A DNA stretch of 64,000 bases from Rhexocercosporidium sp. MPI-PUGE-AT-0058 (GCA_020746875.1 JAGTJL010000001.1:4526001-4590000), one strand, 5' to 3'; shown: positions 11,933 through 22,482, numbered from the stretch's first letter. The notes: generated from the sequence alone by a model not told the origin. Numbers and translations are program-made.

Positions 11933-12451
11933 ATGTCTTACAACGCTAACTACTACCAAGGTTCAAGCCACGAGTGGGCAGACAATTCTCAGTCCCAGTA
12001 CCAATCCTCATCCTCATCCTCCCAACCCCACCAAGCCCCAACACCCCAACGACAAAGAGACGCCCAAGTCAGCCGCCGCGAGCTCGCAACCCACGCTTGC
12101 TACCACTGCCCCAAGACCTACTCCTTCGCCCGGCTCCTAAACCAACACCTACGTGGAGCCCACAGCGTCCACCGACCTTCCTCCCGGCAATGCGAGACAT
12201 GCGGTCGCATCTTCGTCTGCCTCTCCGGCCTACAATACCACGCCATTGACTGTAACCCGAATATCCGCGAGAGTGCAGCTTGTCGTGTCTGCGGCGCCAT
12301 TTTTGAGTGTTGGGCAGAGAAGAATGCGCATCATTGGGATGCGCATGTTAAGTTGGATATTAGACCGAGTGATACAAAGGGGGGACCGCAGCAGCCGATG
12401 AGTGAGGTGGAGTATGAGAGTTTGGCACATCATTATGGCTTCGATTTGTAG
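11933..12451 (+). CDS. small three-finger C2H2/C2HC zinc-finger protein
   Basis: Intronless 172-aa protein, probably nuclear and nucleic-acid binding. The N-terminal 45 residues are Ser/Gln-rich. Three fingers follow: CYHC...H-x4-H (about residues 56-77), CETC...H-x3-C (about 86-106), and CRVC...H-x4-H (about 117-138). The last 17 residues (MSEVEYESLAHHYGFDL) match a C-terminal motif shared with three other loci in this window (13605, 20209 and about 21210). The ATG at 11933 is the first in frame and is followed by MSYN; related genes start MSQ or MSD. It is the longest-fingered and least decayed member of the local family. Target and role are unknown. Confidence 0.8.
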   Translation: MSYNANYYQGSSHEWADNSQSQYQSSSSSSQPHQAPTPQRQRDAQVSRRELATHACYHCPKTYSFARLLNQHLRGAHSVHRPSSRQCETCGRIFVCLSGLQYHAIDCNPNIRESAACRVCGAIFECWAEKNAHHWDAHVKLDIRPSDTKGGPQQPMSEVEYESLAHHYGFDL

Positions 12452-13156
12452 GGGAGCTGGCTGGGTCCGTTTTTCTTGGGTCTTTGGTGTTGCTTATTTA
12501 CTTGTATTTGAATTTCAATATCATGCTTTCCAACATCAATAATTTCAGTTTCGGGAATACGAATCGTGACGACTATTTCGGCTCGTTAATGTTTTCCTAA
12601 CCAACTTTGACTTTGCGTGCTGAAACCAAACAAGCTCATTATCAAAATAGAATCAGGGTGATTTGTCTTTGAATTGAAGCATCGAGCATCGTCCTACTTT
12701 AACAGCTTCCTCAGCTTGAAATGGACACGTGCTCCAGGGCTCCCCAAAGATGGTTCTAGAGAAGCCCCGTTGATCAATTGTTAGGAATACGTGGATGGAA
12801 ACACCCTTCGTATTTCTTGGTGTTGTTATCTTCACATACCTATGAAAACATTGGACAAAGATACTGCAGTGAATTCGACTCAAAAGTCGGAAGTTCTTTG
12901 AAGGATTCGGCTGGCTTTGTTTTGAGGAGCCCGCCCGGACAAAGAATCGCCTCTGAAAACAAAAGCAATGTGAACAAGGCCATTGTCTTCATATTGAACA
13001 AAGTATCAATAGGGATCAAGCTCAGAACAGGATATGAGAGTACGTATTTATCAGACTTCGTAATTCAAAAGCGATGGAGTAAAGTGAAGTGAAGCAAAGC
13101 AATTCGAGGATATCACCACTTTCCCCAGGCTACCATCGAAGACCCAGAGCACCACA
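12452..13156. other. intergenic, no gene seen
   Basis: Spacer between two zinc-finger genes of the same family. A 104-codon plus frame (12778) and a 76-codon minus frame (12653) have no recognisable domains and look like chance. The last 60 bases have the A/C-rich leader common to the zinc-finger genes here. Confidence 0.45.
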
Positions 13157-13519
13157 ATGTCACAAATCTCCACTAACATCTACACCGGAACGGATTTCGA
13201 ATGGGCTATCAAAGCCTCTCAGTCCCCCAATGACCAACCACCAGATTATCCACAGGAACCAACCTGTTCTCTTGAACCCCTCCCAGCCAAACAAGACTAC
13301 TTCTGCAAGCTGTGTCCGAAATCCTACAAATCAGCAGACGGTCTGAGATCCCATGTGAAATACAACCATGGCGAAACCGAGATTGTAGTGTGTGAGTTAT
13401 GCAAGGCTGCTTTTAAGTATAAGAAAAGTCTAACGAGGCATACTAAAAATAAGGTATGTCAGAAGTTACAGCCTAGCAAGAATCAGATCCAGGGGGAAAC
13501 TGAACCGAAGAGAATTTAG
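13157..13519 (+). CDS. small two-finger C2HC zinc-finger protein with displaced C-terminal motif
   Basis: Intronless 120-aa protein starting MSQ. Finger 1 is CKLC...H-x4-H (about residues 50-71). Finger 2 is CELC...H-x4-C (about 79-99), so the final zinc ligand is Cys, a feature of this local family. The frame ends at 13519. The family C-terminal motif (M-W-D-E-E-Y...L-K-S-I-G-I) appears 85 bases later at 13605..13649 in the +1 frame, open from 13566. The tail has therefore been separated from the fingers by a frameshift and stop codons, or is joined by an intron I could not define with good sites. The repeat copy at 13648 begins exactly at the end of that motif. Confidence 0.7.
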   Translation: MSQISTNIYTGTDFEWAIKASQSPNDQPPDYPQEPTCSLEPLPAKQDYFCKLCPKSYKSADGLRSHVKYNHGETEIVVCELCKAAFKYKKSLTRHTKNKVCQKLQPSKNQIQGETEPKRI

Positions 13520-13581
13520 ACTAGGCTGACTTGACCGAAGCTATTAGCGAGCCCCGGTCTGGTGATTTGACTCAGGATCCC

Positions 13582-13600
13582 GAGTCGTCTTAGACGACTC
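13582..13600. repeat. perfect 9-bp inverted repeat, 1-nt loop
   Basis: GAGTCGTCT and AGACGACTC are separated by a single T. The hairpin lies inside the frame-shifted tail of the zinc-finger gene and could have caused the slippage that broke it. Confidence 0.6.
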
Positions 13601-13647
13601 GTCTATGTGGGATGAAGAGTACGTGAACTGTCTGAAGTCCATTGGTA

Positions 13648-13989
13648 TAACGTCCGTCCCTGCGTCCCGAGACGCACCGTGTCACGAGACGAATCTATAG
13701 TTTTGGAATCATTATTTTTTTTCATAGTAGTCCTATAAATTTATTGTTAATATATTACTTTTTTTTAAAACTATTTCTCCTTAAGGAGATTACTTAGTAA
13801 TAAGAAAAAGAGTTTGGCTGATTATACTGTTGATCATTTTAATCACGCCACCGATTGCTGCTTCTGCTGTCCTCCTTTGTTTAATTGCGACTATTGAAGT
13901 CGTTTCAAAATTCGGAGCACTTAAAGAAAGGTCTTATCACGAAATATTATGGCTCGAAATTTTAAAGACACTTAGGGAGGAAAAGAATG
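13648..13989 (+). repeat. TAACGTCC-family repeat, copy 1 (diverged)
   Basis: It starts TAACGTCCGTCCCTGCG, matching the first 40 or so bases of the other copies with a decayed second half of the doubled motif. After that it is AT-rich (about 13700-13810) and I cannot follow the homology. A second copy in the same orientation starts at 13990. Like all copies, it begins with TA. Confidence 0.6.
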
Positions 13990-14350
13990 TAACGTCCATC
14001 CCTGCGTGCCGGAAAACCCATGTGCCGGAAAACTTAACCGGTACATTGACCTTAAGTATTATTTAATTTATGCAGAACACAATACTCCTAATTAATTTTA
14101 GTGAGTTGTATTCAGCGACCACGTCTCGGATACAACAAATGCTTCCGACTGAAAAAACACGTTCGTATTATCGCCCTCACGCCTAATAACAAGGAGTCTC
14201 CTTTTATAGTGTAATAGACTTCTTCTACTACAGCTGCACTATTGAGCTTGTACTATTCCTAAAACCTATAAAACAGGCTATAGCCAAATTCTCAGTCTTC
14301 CCTATTAGAAGTACATTATTTACCCTTGAGGACGAGTACTTAGCCACGAT
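13990..14350 (+). repeat. TAACGTCC-family repeat, copy 2 (left partner of 18944)
   Basis: It starts TAACGTCCATCCCTGCG and has the doubled GTGCCGG(A)AAA motif, then GGTACATTGACCTTAAG. An internal block near 14170-14260 (TATCGCCCTCACGCCTAA) aligns with the TCGCCCTTTCGCCTGA block of the copies at 21753 and 42998. It lies just upstream of the HET gene. An inverted copy ends at 18944, giving a 4955-bp interval between outer ends. Confidence 0.65.
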
Positions 14351-14583
14351 TCTGAGGCATAATCACGTGTGTGGCAGAGGAGCAGGTTTCTCGAATATTC
14401 TATCGCCAAGTGGCAGCACGCTGGTGCCTAGGCACTAGAGCGCCCTCGTCTTCTTTAGCTTTCCATTTTTGCGCTTAGATCCTCGCGCTCCTTCGCTATT
14501 CTGCTGGAGATTGCCTCCGCACTTTTGTGACCGCCATATCCACATCTCAGCCTACCTACCCCTTCGGATTATCAGGAGCTATT

Positions 14584-16473
14584 ATGGCTTATCCTTATCA
14601 CTGGGCCGCCTCTCCGGATTGCGGTGCTATCCGCATATTGAGACTTGAGCCTGGCAAAGATGATGATCTCCTTCACGGCACACTTGAGGAAGGACTATGG
14701 GTAACCGGATTCTGGGCATCCTACGATGCTCTATCTTACTGCTGGGGCACGGATGTTAAAGATCACATTCTGTACACGCCCGAAGGAACTATTAGCATCA
14801 CGGTCTCACTGAGTCAGGCGCTTAGAAATATACGTGATAACGATGTGGCCATATGCCTCTGGGTGGACGCAATTTGCATAAACCAAGACAACGCCGAAGA
14901 GAAGGAATCCACTGTACAGTACATGGGTCAGGTATACGCTCGTGCTCGAACCGTTATTGTCTACCTCGGAGAACCCGATGAACATGAATACCGAGGGATT
15001 GAACTGCTAAAGGCTTACACTGCGATGTACTCTGTTGCGAACGGCTTGGAAGACCCTGCTGCACGACAACGTGCTTCGACAATAAATCCTCAGACTGACT
15101 GGAAGCCACTTAGAGCAATCTATAGCCGACCTTGGTTTCGTCGCGCCTGGGTTGCCCAAGAGTTTATCCATGCTCGGAAAATTGTAGTCGTTCTGGGCAC
15201 ATGGCGTGGCTCTTGGGAATCGCTCTGGTTGCCCATGCAGGTTGGTGGAAAAGAGCTTCCTGAGAGTGGGTCAGAATCGATTTCGAAGAGTGCTGTGTTT
15301 GCTACAGCCCAGACACGAGATAGAAGTAGAGAGTATATGGAGTTCAAAAAAGGCAGCGACCTCTTTTTTTGCCTTGGCCTTATCAAGATGGACCGAAATC
15401 GTCAAGGAGAATACGTTACCACGCCACCCGACGTTGAGGACTATGATGGACACAAGATACGAATGCTTTTCGATGCTCTGACCGCCATGAGAGGCAGGGA
15501 GGCGAAGGATCCACGTGACAACATATATGCGTTTATAAGCTTAATCTATCCCCAGGAGGTTCTTCCTTGGCTGACAAACATCTTTCCAATCAGCTATTCA
15601 ATGTCTGCTACCGAAGTCGCGAGGAAATATGGTTACATGATGCTGGAGGAACTACATGGGGATGTCTTATACTCTGCGGGTTTATCACAGCAGCAGCACG
15701 CGGCGTCCGAATGGCCAACATGGGTACCTGATTGGAGTGCACCGAATCACAGAGGCCACCGCTTTTGGTGCAGTGAGGCTGCAGAGCTTGGCCGCTACAA
15801 TGCCGCCAAGGATCACGAATTCCATTCGATGCTAGCAGATGACAACGGCGATCTCGTTGTACACGGTAGTGTTGTCGATCGGGTCAAGTACGTTGGTACC
15901 TTCAACGAATGGGCTACGTACTCAAACATGAGTGAAGCTCTGCTAGCTTTCTACATTGACTGCGTCAGCGTTCTCAACGCAAGTTCTTCTCACCAACTTT
16001 TTGAGCAGGCCATCACGAAAGGTGTTCTGGGGCGAGTTGTAATGGCAAATTCAATGAAGGACGGTACGAAACCTTCCTCAGCCTTAGCTATGGCATTCTC
16101 AATGTTCATCTCTGCTCTCTGCTTCAGGTTGGGTGGTGAACCGATACCTGAGGCCTGGCATGATTCGCAGGAGTCGTCAATGCATTTGGATGCAGTTGCA
16201 GACAGTGCTAGTACCAATTTGCAGTCTCGATTACTCTGCATAACGGAGAGTGATCGATTAGGGCTGACGCCGTATGGAACCAAGCCTGGTGACGTTGTCG
16301 CCGTCGTGATGGGATGCAATGTCCCGCTAGTCCTCCGCAGCATCGAGCATGTAGCTAGCAACGACAACTCAGGACCATTTTGGTTAGTTGGCGAAGCGTA
16401 TGTGCATGGGATCATGGATGGGGAAGCCATTGAGAGCCCAACATTCGTGCCAGATGAACTGCGTATACGATGA
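14584..16473 (+). CDS. HET-domain protein (heterokaryon incompatibility), apparently intact
   Basis: Intronless 629-aa protein. HET domains trigger incompatibility or cell death when non-self partners meet. Visible HET blocks are YDALSYCWG (about residues 46-54), LWVDAICINQD (about 92-102) and the PWFRRAWVAQEF block (about 184-195). After the domain there is a PTWVPDWS motif (about 380) and the common C-terminal GDVVAVVMGCNVPLVLR...LVGEAYVHGIMDGE segment. The first ATG in frame is 14584; the frame is open 57 bases further only from a GTG. It is bracketed by inverted TAACGTCC repeats at 13990 and 18944. Among the HET loci in this window it is the only one without an obvious lesion. Confidence 0.9.
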   Translation: MAYPYHWAASPDCGAIRILRLEPGKDDDLLHGTLEEGLWVTGFWASYDALSYCWGTDVKDHILYTPEGTISITVSLSQALRNIRDNDVAICLWVDAICINQDNAEEKESTVQYMGQVYARARTVIVYLGEPDEHEYRGIELLKAYTAMYSVANGLEDPAARQRASTINPQTDWKPLRAIYSRPWFRRAWVAQEFIHARKIVVVLGTWRGSWESLWLPMQVGGKELPESGSESISKSAVFATAQTRDRSREYMEFKKGSDLFFCLGLIKMDRNRQGEYVTTPPDVEDYDGHKIRMLFDALTAMRGREAKDPRDNIYAFISLIYPQEVLPWLTNIFPISYSMSATEVARKYGYMMLEELHGDVLYSAGLSQQQHAASEWPTWVPDWSAPNHRGHRFWCSEAAELGRYNAAKDHEFHSMLADDNGDLVVHGSVVDRVKYVGTFNEWATYSNMSEALLAFYIDCVSVLNASSSHQLFEQAITKGVLGRVVMANSMKDGTKPSSALAMAFSMFISALCFRLGGEPIPEAWHDSQESSMHLDAVADSASTNLQSRLLCITESDRLGLTPYGTKPGDVVAVVMGCNVPLVLRSIEHVASNDNSGPFWLVGEAYVHGIMDGEAIESPTFVPDELRIR

Positions 16474-16768
16474 TCTTTGTGCTGTTGACGGTTTGGGAAG
16501 CATTCACCGCGATTTGTGAGCAAGTTGGCGAAGGGATCTATGTGCGCACCGGACTACTCCCTTGAGTCACACGCAGGGAGGCATATTACTACGTTTCCTA
16601 TGCCGACCGCCGTTTCGTCAAGAAGCCTAAAATTCGAGATATATAATCCAGCTTTGAATATGTCATACATCTTATTGAATGATAGGAGGGGGTGCAGAAT
16701 ACCTCTACTATTGTAGCAAAATATCTCGCCTCAGCCCTCCTTTCTTCTCGATTTGCCGTCGCCACCAT

Positions 16769-18494
16769 TCAAATGAATACTTTCCATTCGAGTAGTAGGG
16801 AATGGACCAGTATCCTATCCTCCGGAGATAATCTGAGGACCGCAGGGGACCAACAAACTATGAAATGTGTTCCACCAGCGCACACAAGAAGGGGGATTAC
16901 GATGAAGTCTCTACCTACAATAGCTCCCTTCACTACCGGTCCGTAATGCTCGGACGGTACGTTGAGATGCAAACCGGATTGATCCAGCAAGCCAGCCTCT
17001 GAGGTTATGGTTCTAGCGGTCACCTCGTCACCTGTAGCACAAATCCACTCATCCACAGTCATAGCCGAAAGCTCTAATATTTTACCGTCGTTGCGAATGT
17101 TTCGCACTTCAGCCAGTAGAAGAGCGTCACCCATGATCGGTAGGATAGTCGGCCTAAGAACTTGACCTGACCAGCCAGTCCATGACCATGATGGGAACTG
17201 CCACTGCCGACAACGATTCCGGGTTTTTCTACGGTCAACGTACCAGCATAGGTTAGAGGTAAATCTGAGCATGGTTGAATCGGAGCCCAGTGCCGCAGCA
17301 GTCGGTAAACCAGCACCCAAATACGGAAAACCCAGCAATTTTGGACAGATCACCACCAGAGAGTGACAAGCCTGAAATCGTTGAATTGAGTGAACTTTGG
17401 AATGCTACGCGCCTTGCCACGGACTCCTGGTAGGCCATAGTGGCTGTCTACACCCGCAGCCGCGATAATGGTGACATCCGCGCAGCTATACACGCGATCC
17501 ATCTGGTTGATCTGGCTCTGTATGTGCGCAGGGTTGAGGCGGTCAATACAGTACTTGTCGATCCAGATGTACCGATACCCCTGGCTTTGGTTACTTCAAT
17601 GGCGTCAAGAATCAGTCGTGGCGCATTAAGAGGAATGGGTGAGCCAACTGGCACTGTAGGCTCTGTCGAACTTGTGCCCCATACATAGCTCAGTGAACAT
17701 AGGGATTGTGGCCGACTTCTCTTTCGACACAGCGCGTATCGCAGTTCATCAAGAGGAGATTGCTTAGAGCATCTTTCGATGGCCCGCAATGATGTTGCTT
17801 CTGACAGATACTTATCAGCTCCTTGGGGAAGGCCGCGTAAAACTCTTGGAGAGGTTCTGAGTGAGAGTAAAGTGAAGTCATTTCATTTTTGAGGAGGAAT
17901 ACAATAGGATAGTACCCAACGTCATAGTGTTCTTGATTTTGCGAGAGTGGTGGTGGGAAATCAAAGATCTTCTTGTTCTCCCAAAATTGTTTCCGGAACT
18001 TCAGTGCAAAATCGATATATTGGGCTGGTGTGGTAAATAGCCACGTGATAAATCCGTCGTATTTGTCCGCTATATATTCAAGGAGAGTACGCTTGCTGGA
18101 ATTATCGAGGTAGACCATCACACTCTCAATGGACCTCCAGTCGAAATATAATTCGATCTCATAACTCTAAACAGCTTGAAAGTCATGCTGTTTAGATGCG
18201 CAGCGTTGATACTGTAGTTGCCCTCGTGTTTGCGTCTGCGCTATTATGATCGTCTTTGTTGCGACCTAAGACTCTGCAGAGCTCGCAAGGTCCTGGGTGA
18301 AAACTTATGAAGCGACGACCAACATTCCGTACATGGCGGCCGACGAGCTCTTCTTTCTTAGACCATATTGTGCTGAACAGGCTCTCGAGTTTGAGATCCT
18401 GACATGCGTTCGCATAGTATGGTCGGGGCAATGCTTCGAGCGGTGTCGTTTGGCATTCTTCTGGATTTCGTATGAAACAATAAGGAAGTGTCAT
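16769..18494 (-). pseudogene. HET-domain pseudogene, several frameshifts
   Basis: The minus strand carries a HET gene spread over several frames. Frame pieces include an N-terminal stretch with a CELC pair (18494..18192) and a piece reading LMNCDTRCVEREVGHNPYV (to about 17700). The frame then shifts to LSYVWG with the following linker (17789..17585), and shifts again to QGYRYIWIDKYCID...VYSCADVTIIAAAG...GLPGVRG (about 17585..17360). A last piece contains FPSWSWTGWSG (17356..16769). The usual R-[GA]-W-T-x-Q-E block is absent, so there is also an internal deletion. It lies tail to tail with the intact HET gene, inside the same pair of inverted repeats. At least three frameshifts argue against an expressed full-length product. 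Confidence 0.75.
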
Positions 18495-18639
18495 GCCACC
18501 AGCTTAAGCCAAATTGCCGTGGTGCGTAGTCAGAGTCACGAGGTAATTTTGTGCTCGCTGAAAGTCATTAGTCAGCACTGGAAGAGGTATTGACTTGCAT
18601 GGCATTCTTGTACAAATTGACATGCCACAGCACCCTCCA

Positions 18640-18944
18640 GGCTAATTACGACTTCTCGATTGTTTGTGAGGCTCTAAAGATCAATACAACAATTTTATAG
18701 TAACAAGGAGTAATAAGAATGATATAGTGGCGCTATAATAAAGGAAGTCTTTCTTGCTATAAACGGACACTGCCTAGTGATCAGTATGGAGGGTTCAGGG
18801 AGTTAAACAGGTTGCTATTAATTACAATTAAAACGACAACATGAAATATATTGATGTGTATATAAAAGTTAAGACACACAAAGTTAAAGTACCTATTATT
18901 TTTCTCAGCACGGTGGGTTTCTCGCTACGCAGGAACGGACGTTA
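18640..18944 (-). repeat. TAACGTCC-family repeat, copy 3 (right partner of 13990)
   Basis: Read on the minus strand from 18944 it begins TAACGTCCGTTCCTGCG, then has the doubled motif in the form GCGAGAAACCCACCGTGC, then GGTACTTTAACTTTG. Weaker similarity to the longer copies continues to about 18640. It is in inverted orientation relative to copies 1, 2 and 4. Confidence 0.6.
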
Positions 18945-19362
18945 CTTTGAACCATATTCCTGCATTATCTATAATTGAATTTGGTGAGCTCTGGTGCAAG
19001 AAACTGCACAGGTGTTGGATGGTTGTTCCGCGAAATAATTATTTCACGAACTTCTGGGTCTGCAAGTAACCAGGCTGATTGCCTGCTATACTGTGTTCTC
19101 ATGATCTATCTTTGAACAAAACATCAACTAAATAAAAGCAAATATCAGAAAAAGAGATTTTGTTTATTCCAAAACAATAAGCAAACATTCTTCAACGATA
19201 AACAGCTATTTGTCTTGACTACTTAATCGAAGCACTCCGAACTTAGTCAGAAAATTAAAAAAAAGCAACTCAGAGCAGATAATTTTGTACCCAAAGCGTA
19301 AATAAATCACAATACGATACCAGACTTTCCAAGCACACCAACTTCACATCTACACAACCAAG
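18945..19362. other. intergenic, AT-rich leader
   Basis: AT-rich spacer between the repeat copy and the next zinc-finger locus. An 87-codon minus frame at 19270..19533 is a shadow of the zinc-finger exon. The last 60 bases are A/C-rich like the leaders of the sister genes. Confidence 0.45.
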
Positions 19363-20256
19363 ATGTCTGATATCTTCCAGTGCACCATCTGCGGTCCAAA
19401 GTCTTTCGTCTATGGTACAGAAGCCGCACTGCAAGAAAACATGCGCAGAAAACACAGTGAGGAGCCAGCGAAATCCTTCAGTTGCGAGAGCTGTGGAGCC
19501 TCTTTCTCCGAAAGGAAGACCTTCAACAAACATGTCAAGGCTCAGAGATGCACCTGAGTTCAGTCTATCTACAGTGCAAAAAACCCCGAGTCTAGCACAT
19601 TCATCGAAAATCCTAATTGGTTCGACCCTTATCCACTACAGCATACTAGTGGGCTAGGATACAGTGGATCGAGTCAAACCTGCGATATAGAGCATTTAAT
19701 GACGGAATATCTGTTTGACAGCTCGCAGCCGTCTTCCTCGGCGCAACCAAGTACTGATCTTGATTCAAGTGGTTTGAACCAAAGCTACTTGGACACTGCT
19801 ACCAGTTCATTTGAGTCAAGTGTATTGGGCCAGAGTTATGCTTCAGATCCGTCTTATCTGTCACTCGCTACAGGTCTGTCCTCGAATTATGATGATCTAT
19901 TCGACAGCTGGCAGCAAACTTACTCAGCACTACCAACAAATGCCTACGATTCAAGTGGTGTGGATCAGAGCTACTCAGCACAACCGACCAGCACCTATGA
20001 ATCACTTGGACTGAGTCAGAGTTACACAAAACATGCTACTGCTCCACTTGATGCAAGTAATTTCGGCCAGACCCACGCTACAGAGCCCTCTCTAGTAGAT
20101 GATTTGTCTGATAGTTGGCAGCGAGCCTCCTCGGTTGAGCCAAGCAGCAGCTTAGCAAATACCTTTGACACAAGTGAGCCGAGTCAGACTTACCCATCAG
20201 AACCTCTCATGGATGATGAGGAGTAGCAGAGCTTGCTGTGGTCCATTGGCCTCTAG
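19363..20256 (+). pseudogene. C2HC zinc-finger gene with two in-frame stop codons
   Basis: A single reading frame of 297 codons plus stop runs from ATG 19363 to TAG 20254..20256, broken only by TGA at 19555..19557 and TAG at 20224..20226. Before the TGA are two fingers: CTIC...H-x4/5-H (about residues 7-31) and CESC...H-x4-C (about 43-62). After it comes a Ser/Gln/Tyr-rich region with six or so imperfect repeats of the form [DE]-S-S-G-L-x-Q-S-Y. The C-terminal family motif is MDDEE-stop-QSLLWSIGL, where sister genes have Tyr at the stop. Coding character continues across both stops with no frameshift. Either the gene has very recently decayed, or the stops are read through or edited. It could also be annotated as a 64-aa and a 175-aa ORF. 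Confidence 0.7.
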
Positions 20257-20905
20257 TAGATTATCCAAGTTCGTCTTTTAACCTCAAGGGTCCTCCTAAG
20301 TACTACATTTCATCCGAATTATACACATCCGCTTCCTGTACTGCGCTTGTGATATTAGATCCCCTTTTTCAATCCATTAATTCCTCAAATTCAACTTCCT
20401 TGAGCGGAGTTGTCCCAACACAAGTTTCAATGCAAAGTTGTATCACATGAATTTCGTATATGTGAAAAAAAATATGATTGAAGTGTGTCAGTTAGTGCTG
20501 CGACAATATCTTGCTATTATTTCATTTAAATCCTTACAGATCTTGAATCAACTTCATTGTGCTGATTCAAGCTCGTTGTCGAAAGAATTATGTCTAGTCT
20601 TATGGAAGTCTTGTGTCCTTTGTATAATCTTATGGAGAATCATTCCAGGCATAAAGAAGGACAGATGCATGACAAAGGCATTGTCTCGAGTCCACTGAAG
20701 ACATTTCATAAAGCTAAATGGTACAATTTAAGAACAGTTTCACCAACTGTGTATTTATTCAGGGCAATGGTCTCTTTTGAACGAGATCTTAAATGCAGCA
20801 ACACAGAAGCACATCGTCCATCACACACGCCACACTACACGTACTTATAACATTATACAATATTCCTACCCTTCAATATTGAACTTGCATCTCAAGCGCA
20901 GTACC
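20257..20905. other. intergenic, no gene seen
   Basis: Spacer between two sister zinc-finger loci. Three short plus frames (20238, 20438, 20590) overlap each other in different phases and have no recognisable content. The stretch is AT-rich. Confidence 0.45.
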
Positions 20906-21262
20906 ATGTCTCAACATACTCGCAACCCCAACCAAGAGTCTCTCAACTTATCCCCACAAGAGGTTTTTCTCCGTTTCTTCTGCCCCAAATCTTATCCTTC
21001 ACAAAAGGGTTTGAGGAACCACATCCTGAACAAGCACGAACGAGGAAGTTTAACTTGCAGTATCTGTTATAAGTCGCTAGCTGATAAATGCAGCCTCAGA
21101 AGGCACACCAGGAATCAGGTTTGTATCGATAACAGAACCAACAGAGAGCCATACCACTCAGCACCAGCAAGCGCTGAGTGCAGTGAAGCAATCCAAGCCT
21201 CAGAGCCTCCGATGACAGATGAAGAATACGAGAGTGCCCTAAGGTCTATCGGACTTTTGTAA
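20906..21262 (+). CDS. small C2HC zinc-finger protein, first finger degenerate
   Basis: Intronless 118-aa protein. I choose ATG 20906 (MSQH), which matches the MSQ start of the 13157 gene; the frame is open further upstream but that part looks like leader. The first finger has lost its first Cys (RFFCPKSY where the sister has CKLCPKSY), though its CPKSY and L-x2-H-x4-H parts remain. The second finger CSIC...H-x4-C is complete (about residues 52-72). The C-terminus MTDEEYESALRSIGLL is the clearest example of the family motif. Length (118 aa) matches the 120-aa sister. Probably nuclear; function unknown. Confidence 0.7.
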   Translation: MSQHTRNPNQESLNLSPQEVFLRFFCPKSYPSQKGLRNHILNKHERGSLTCSICYKSLADKCSLRRHTRNQVCIDNRTNREPYHSAPASAECSEAIQASEPPMTDEEYESALRSIGLL

Positions 21263-21752
21263 TTAGTCCACATTCAGCGGTATGTTCGACGAACGAAGCA
21301 TTGTAAGCTCCCTCACTTTCCATAGTCTCCCTAGCTACCAAATACAACAAGTATACATGACACAATTATCATTAAGTGAAAGAAGAAAACCGGGTGTTGA
21401 CCAATCTTACCGTTCGATTTGGGACATCATAATTTGGCGTGTATTAACAACGTGCGAATATTGCAGAATATTGCAATCTAGAAAGCGCTCGGATCACCAG
21501 CTGGAGCTGAACTTAGTTACAGAGACACTCGCTGGAATATACAGCGTACCAGGCCCCGAAGAGTGGTTATTCCTCACTGTAAATTAGTGTAACAGAAAGT
21601 GAGTAAGCCTAAATGGGAATATCTGTAAGGCTCGTATGAAATGACTTGTCTTTGACTTCACTTAGCCTATTAAATCGTAATAACCTCTTGACTATTCAGT
21701 CTCAAATTCTGTGTATTTCAACTTTTTATGTGAGCAAACCAAGTCTCTGTCG
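21263..21752. other. intergenic, no supported gene
   Basis: It contains a 101-codon plus frame (21282..21587) without recognisable domains, which I do not call. The stretch ends at the start of a long repeat copy. Confidence 0.4.
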
Positions 21753-22215
21753 TAACGTCCTTCCCTGCGTGCCGAGAAACCCTGCGTGCCGAGAAAAAAA
21801 AAAGGTACTTTGACTTTGAGCATCTTAAATTCCACACTACCTTATGAGTTAATAAAAGTATAAGATTAAAAGGATTATATAGCTATTTATTAGCAATTTG
21901 ACCCCTTCCAAAGAAAATTTTGTATTCGCATCGTCGCCCTTTCGCCTGACTCATAAGAAGCCTTCATTTGGACTTTAGTACGAGCCCTCTGCCACAGGTA
22001 TACTAGCAAGCTTTTATTACCCCTTACACGTTTTAAAAGTTCTTATGTGAGCTTTAGATTCATTATTTTTTATCCGAGACTCTTATAAGCTTTGTGGCTG
22101 CTGTTGCGCGCAAACGATTGCAGGGCCGCCACGCGGTTCGGTACTTTTGATCGACGGAACTAATGATTCTCGGCTAGAAGGGACAGACCCGGACCTCCCC
22201 CAAAGCCCTGATTAG
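21753..22215 (+). repeat. TAACGTCC-family repeat, copy 4 (long, best preserved)
   Basis: It begins TAACGTCCTTCCCTGCG and contains a perfect tandem pair of CCCTGCGTGCCGAGAAA. It then has GGTACTTTGACTTTGAGCATC, GCAATTTGACCCCTTCC, TCGCCCTTTCGCCTGA, TTTGTGGCTGCTGT and GGTACTTTTGATCGAC. The same blocks in the same order and spacing occur on the minus strand from 42998 down to about 42530. Homology is visible over about 460 bp. Confidence 0.8.
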
Positions 22216-22482
22216 TAAAGTCGCTAGGCCTGTTCAACGGAATGGCGAAATGAAGCACTTCCAGCACTTTTGTTTCCATACTCACCGTCTTGTTTAGCCA
22301 TGCAAGATTTTCTGAGCGTGCTTGCAAGGTTACTCATCTTTGAGAATGTGATTTTCTCTAACTATTCCTATCTACAGTGCTATACTCTTCAACCACTCCT
22401 CGACTGATGCGCGATATGTCGCATCATCGTTTAAAGGAGATTTTCCTATACTAATACCGCCCAAATCAAGGAACTTGTGGCC

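Noticed and set aside
13440..13480. GTATGT in the second finger of the 13157 gene as an intron donor
   Set aside because: The same position in sister genes also reads V-C or similar, and the Cys is the last zinc ligand, so it is coding.
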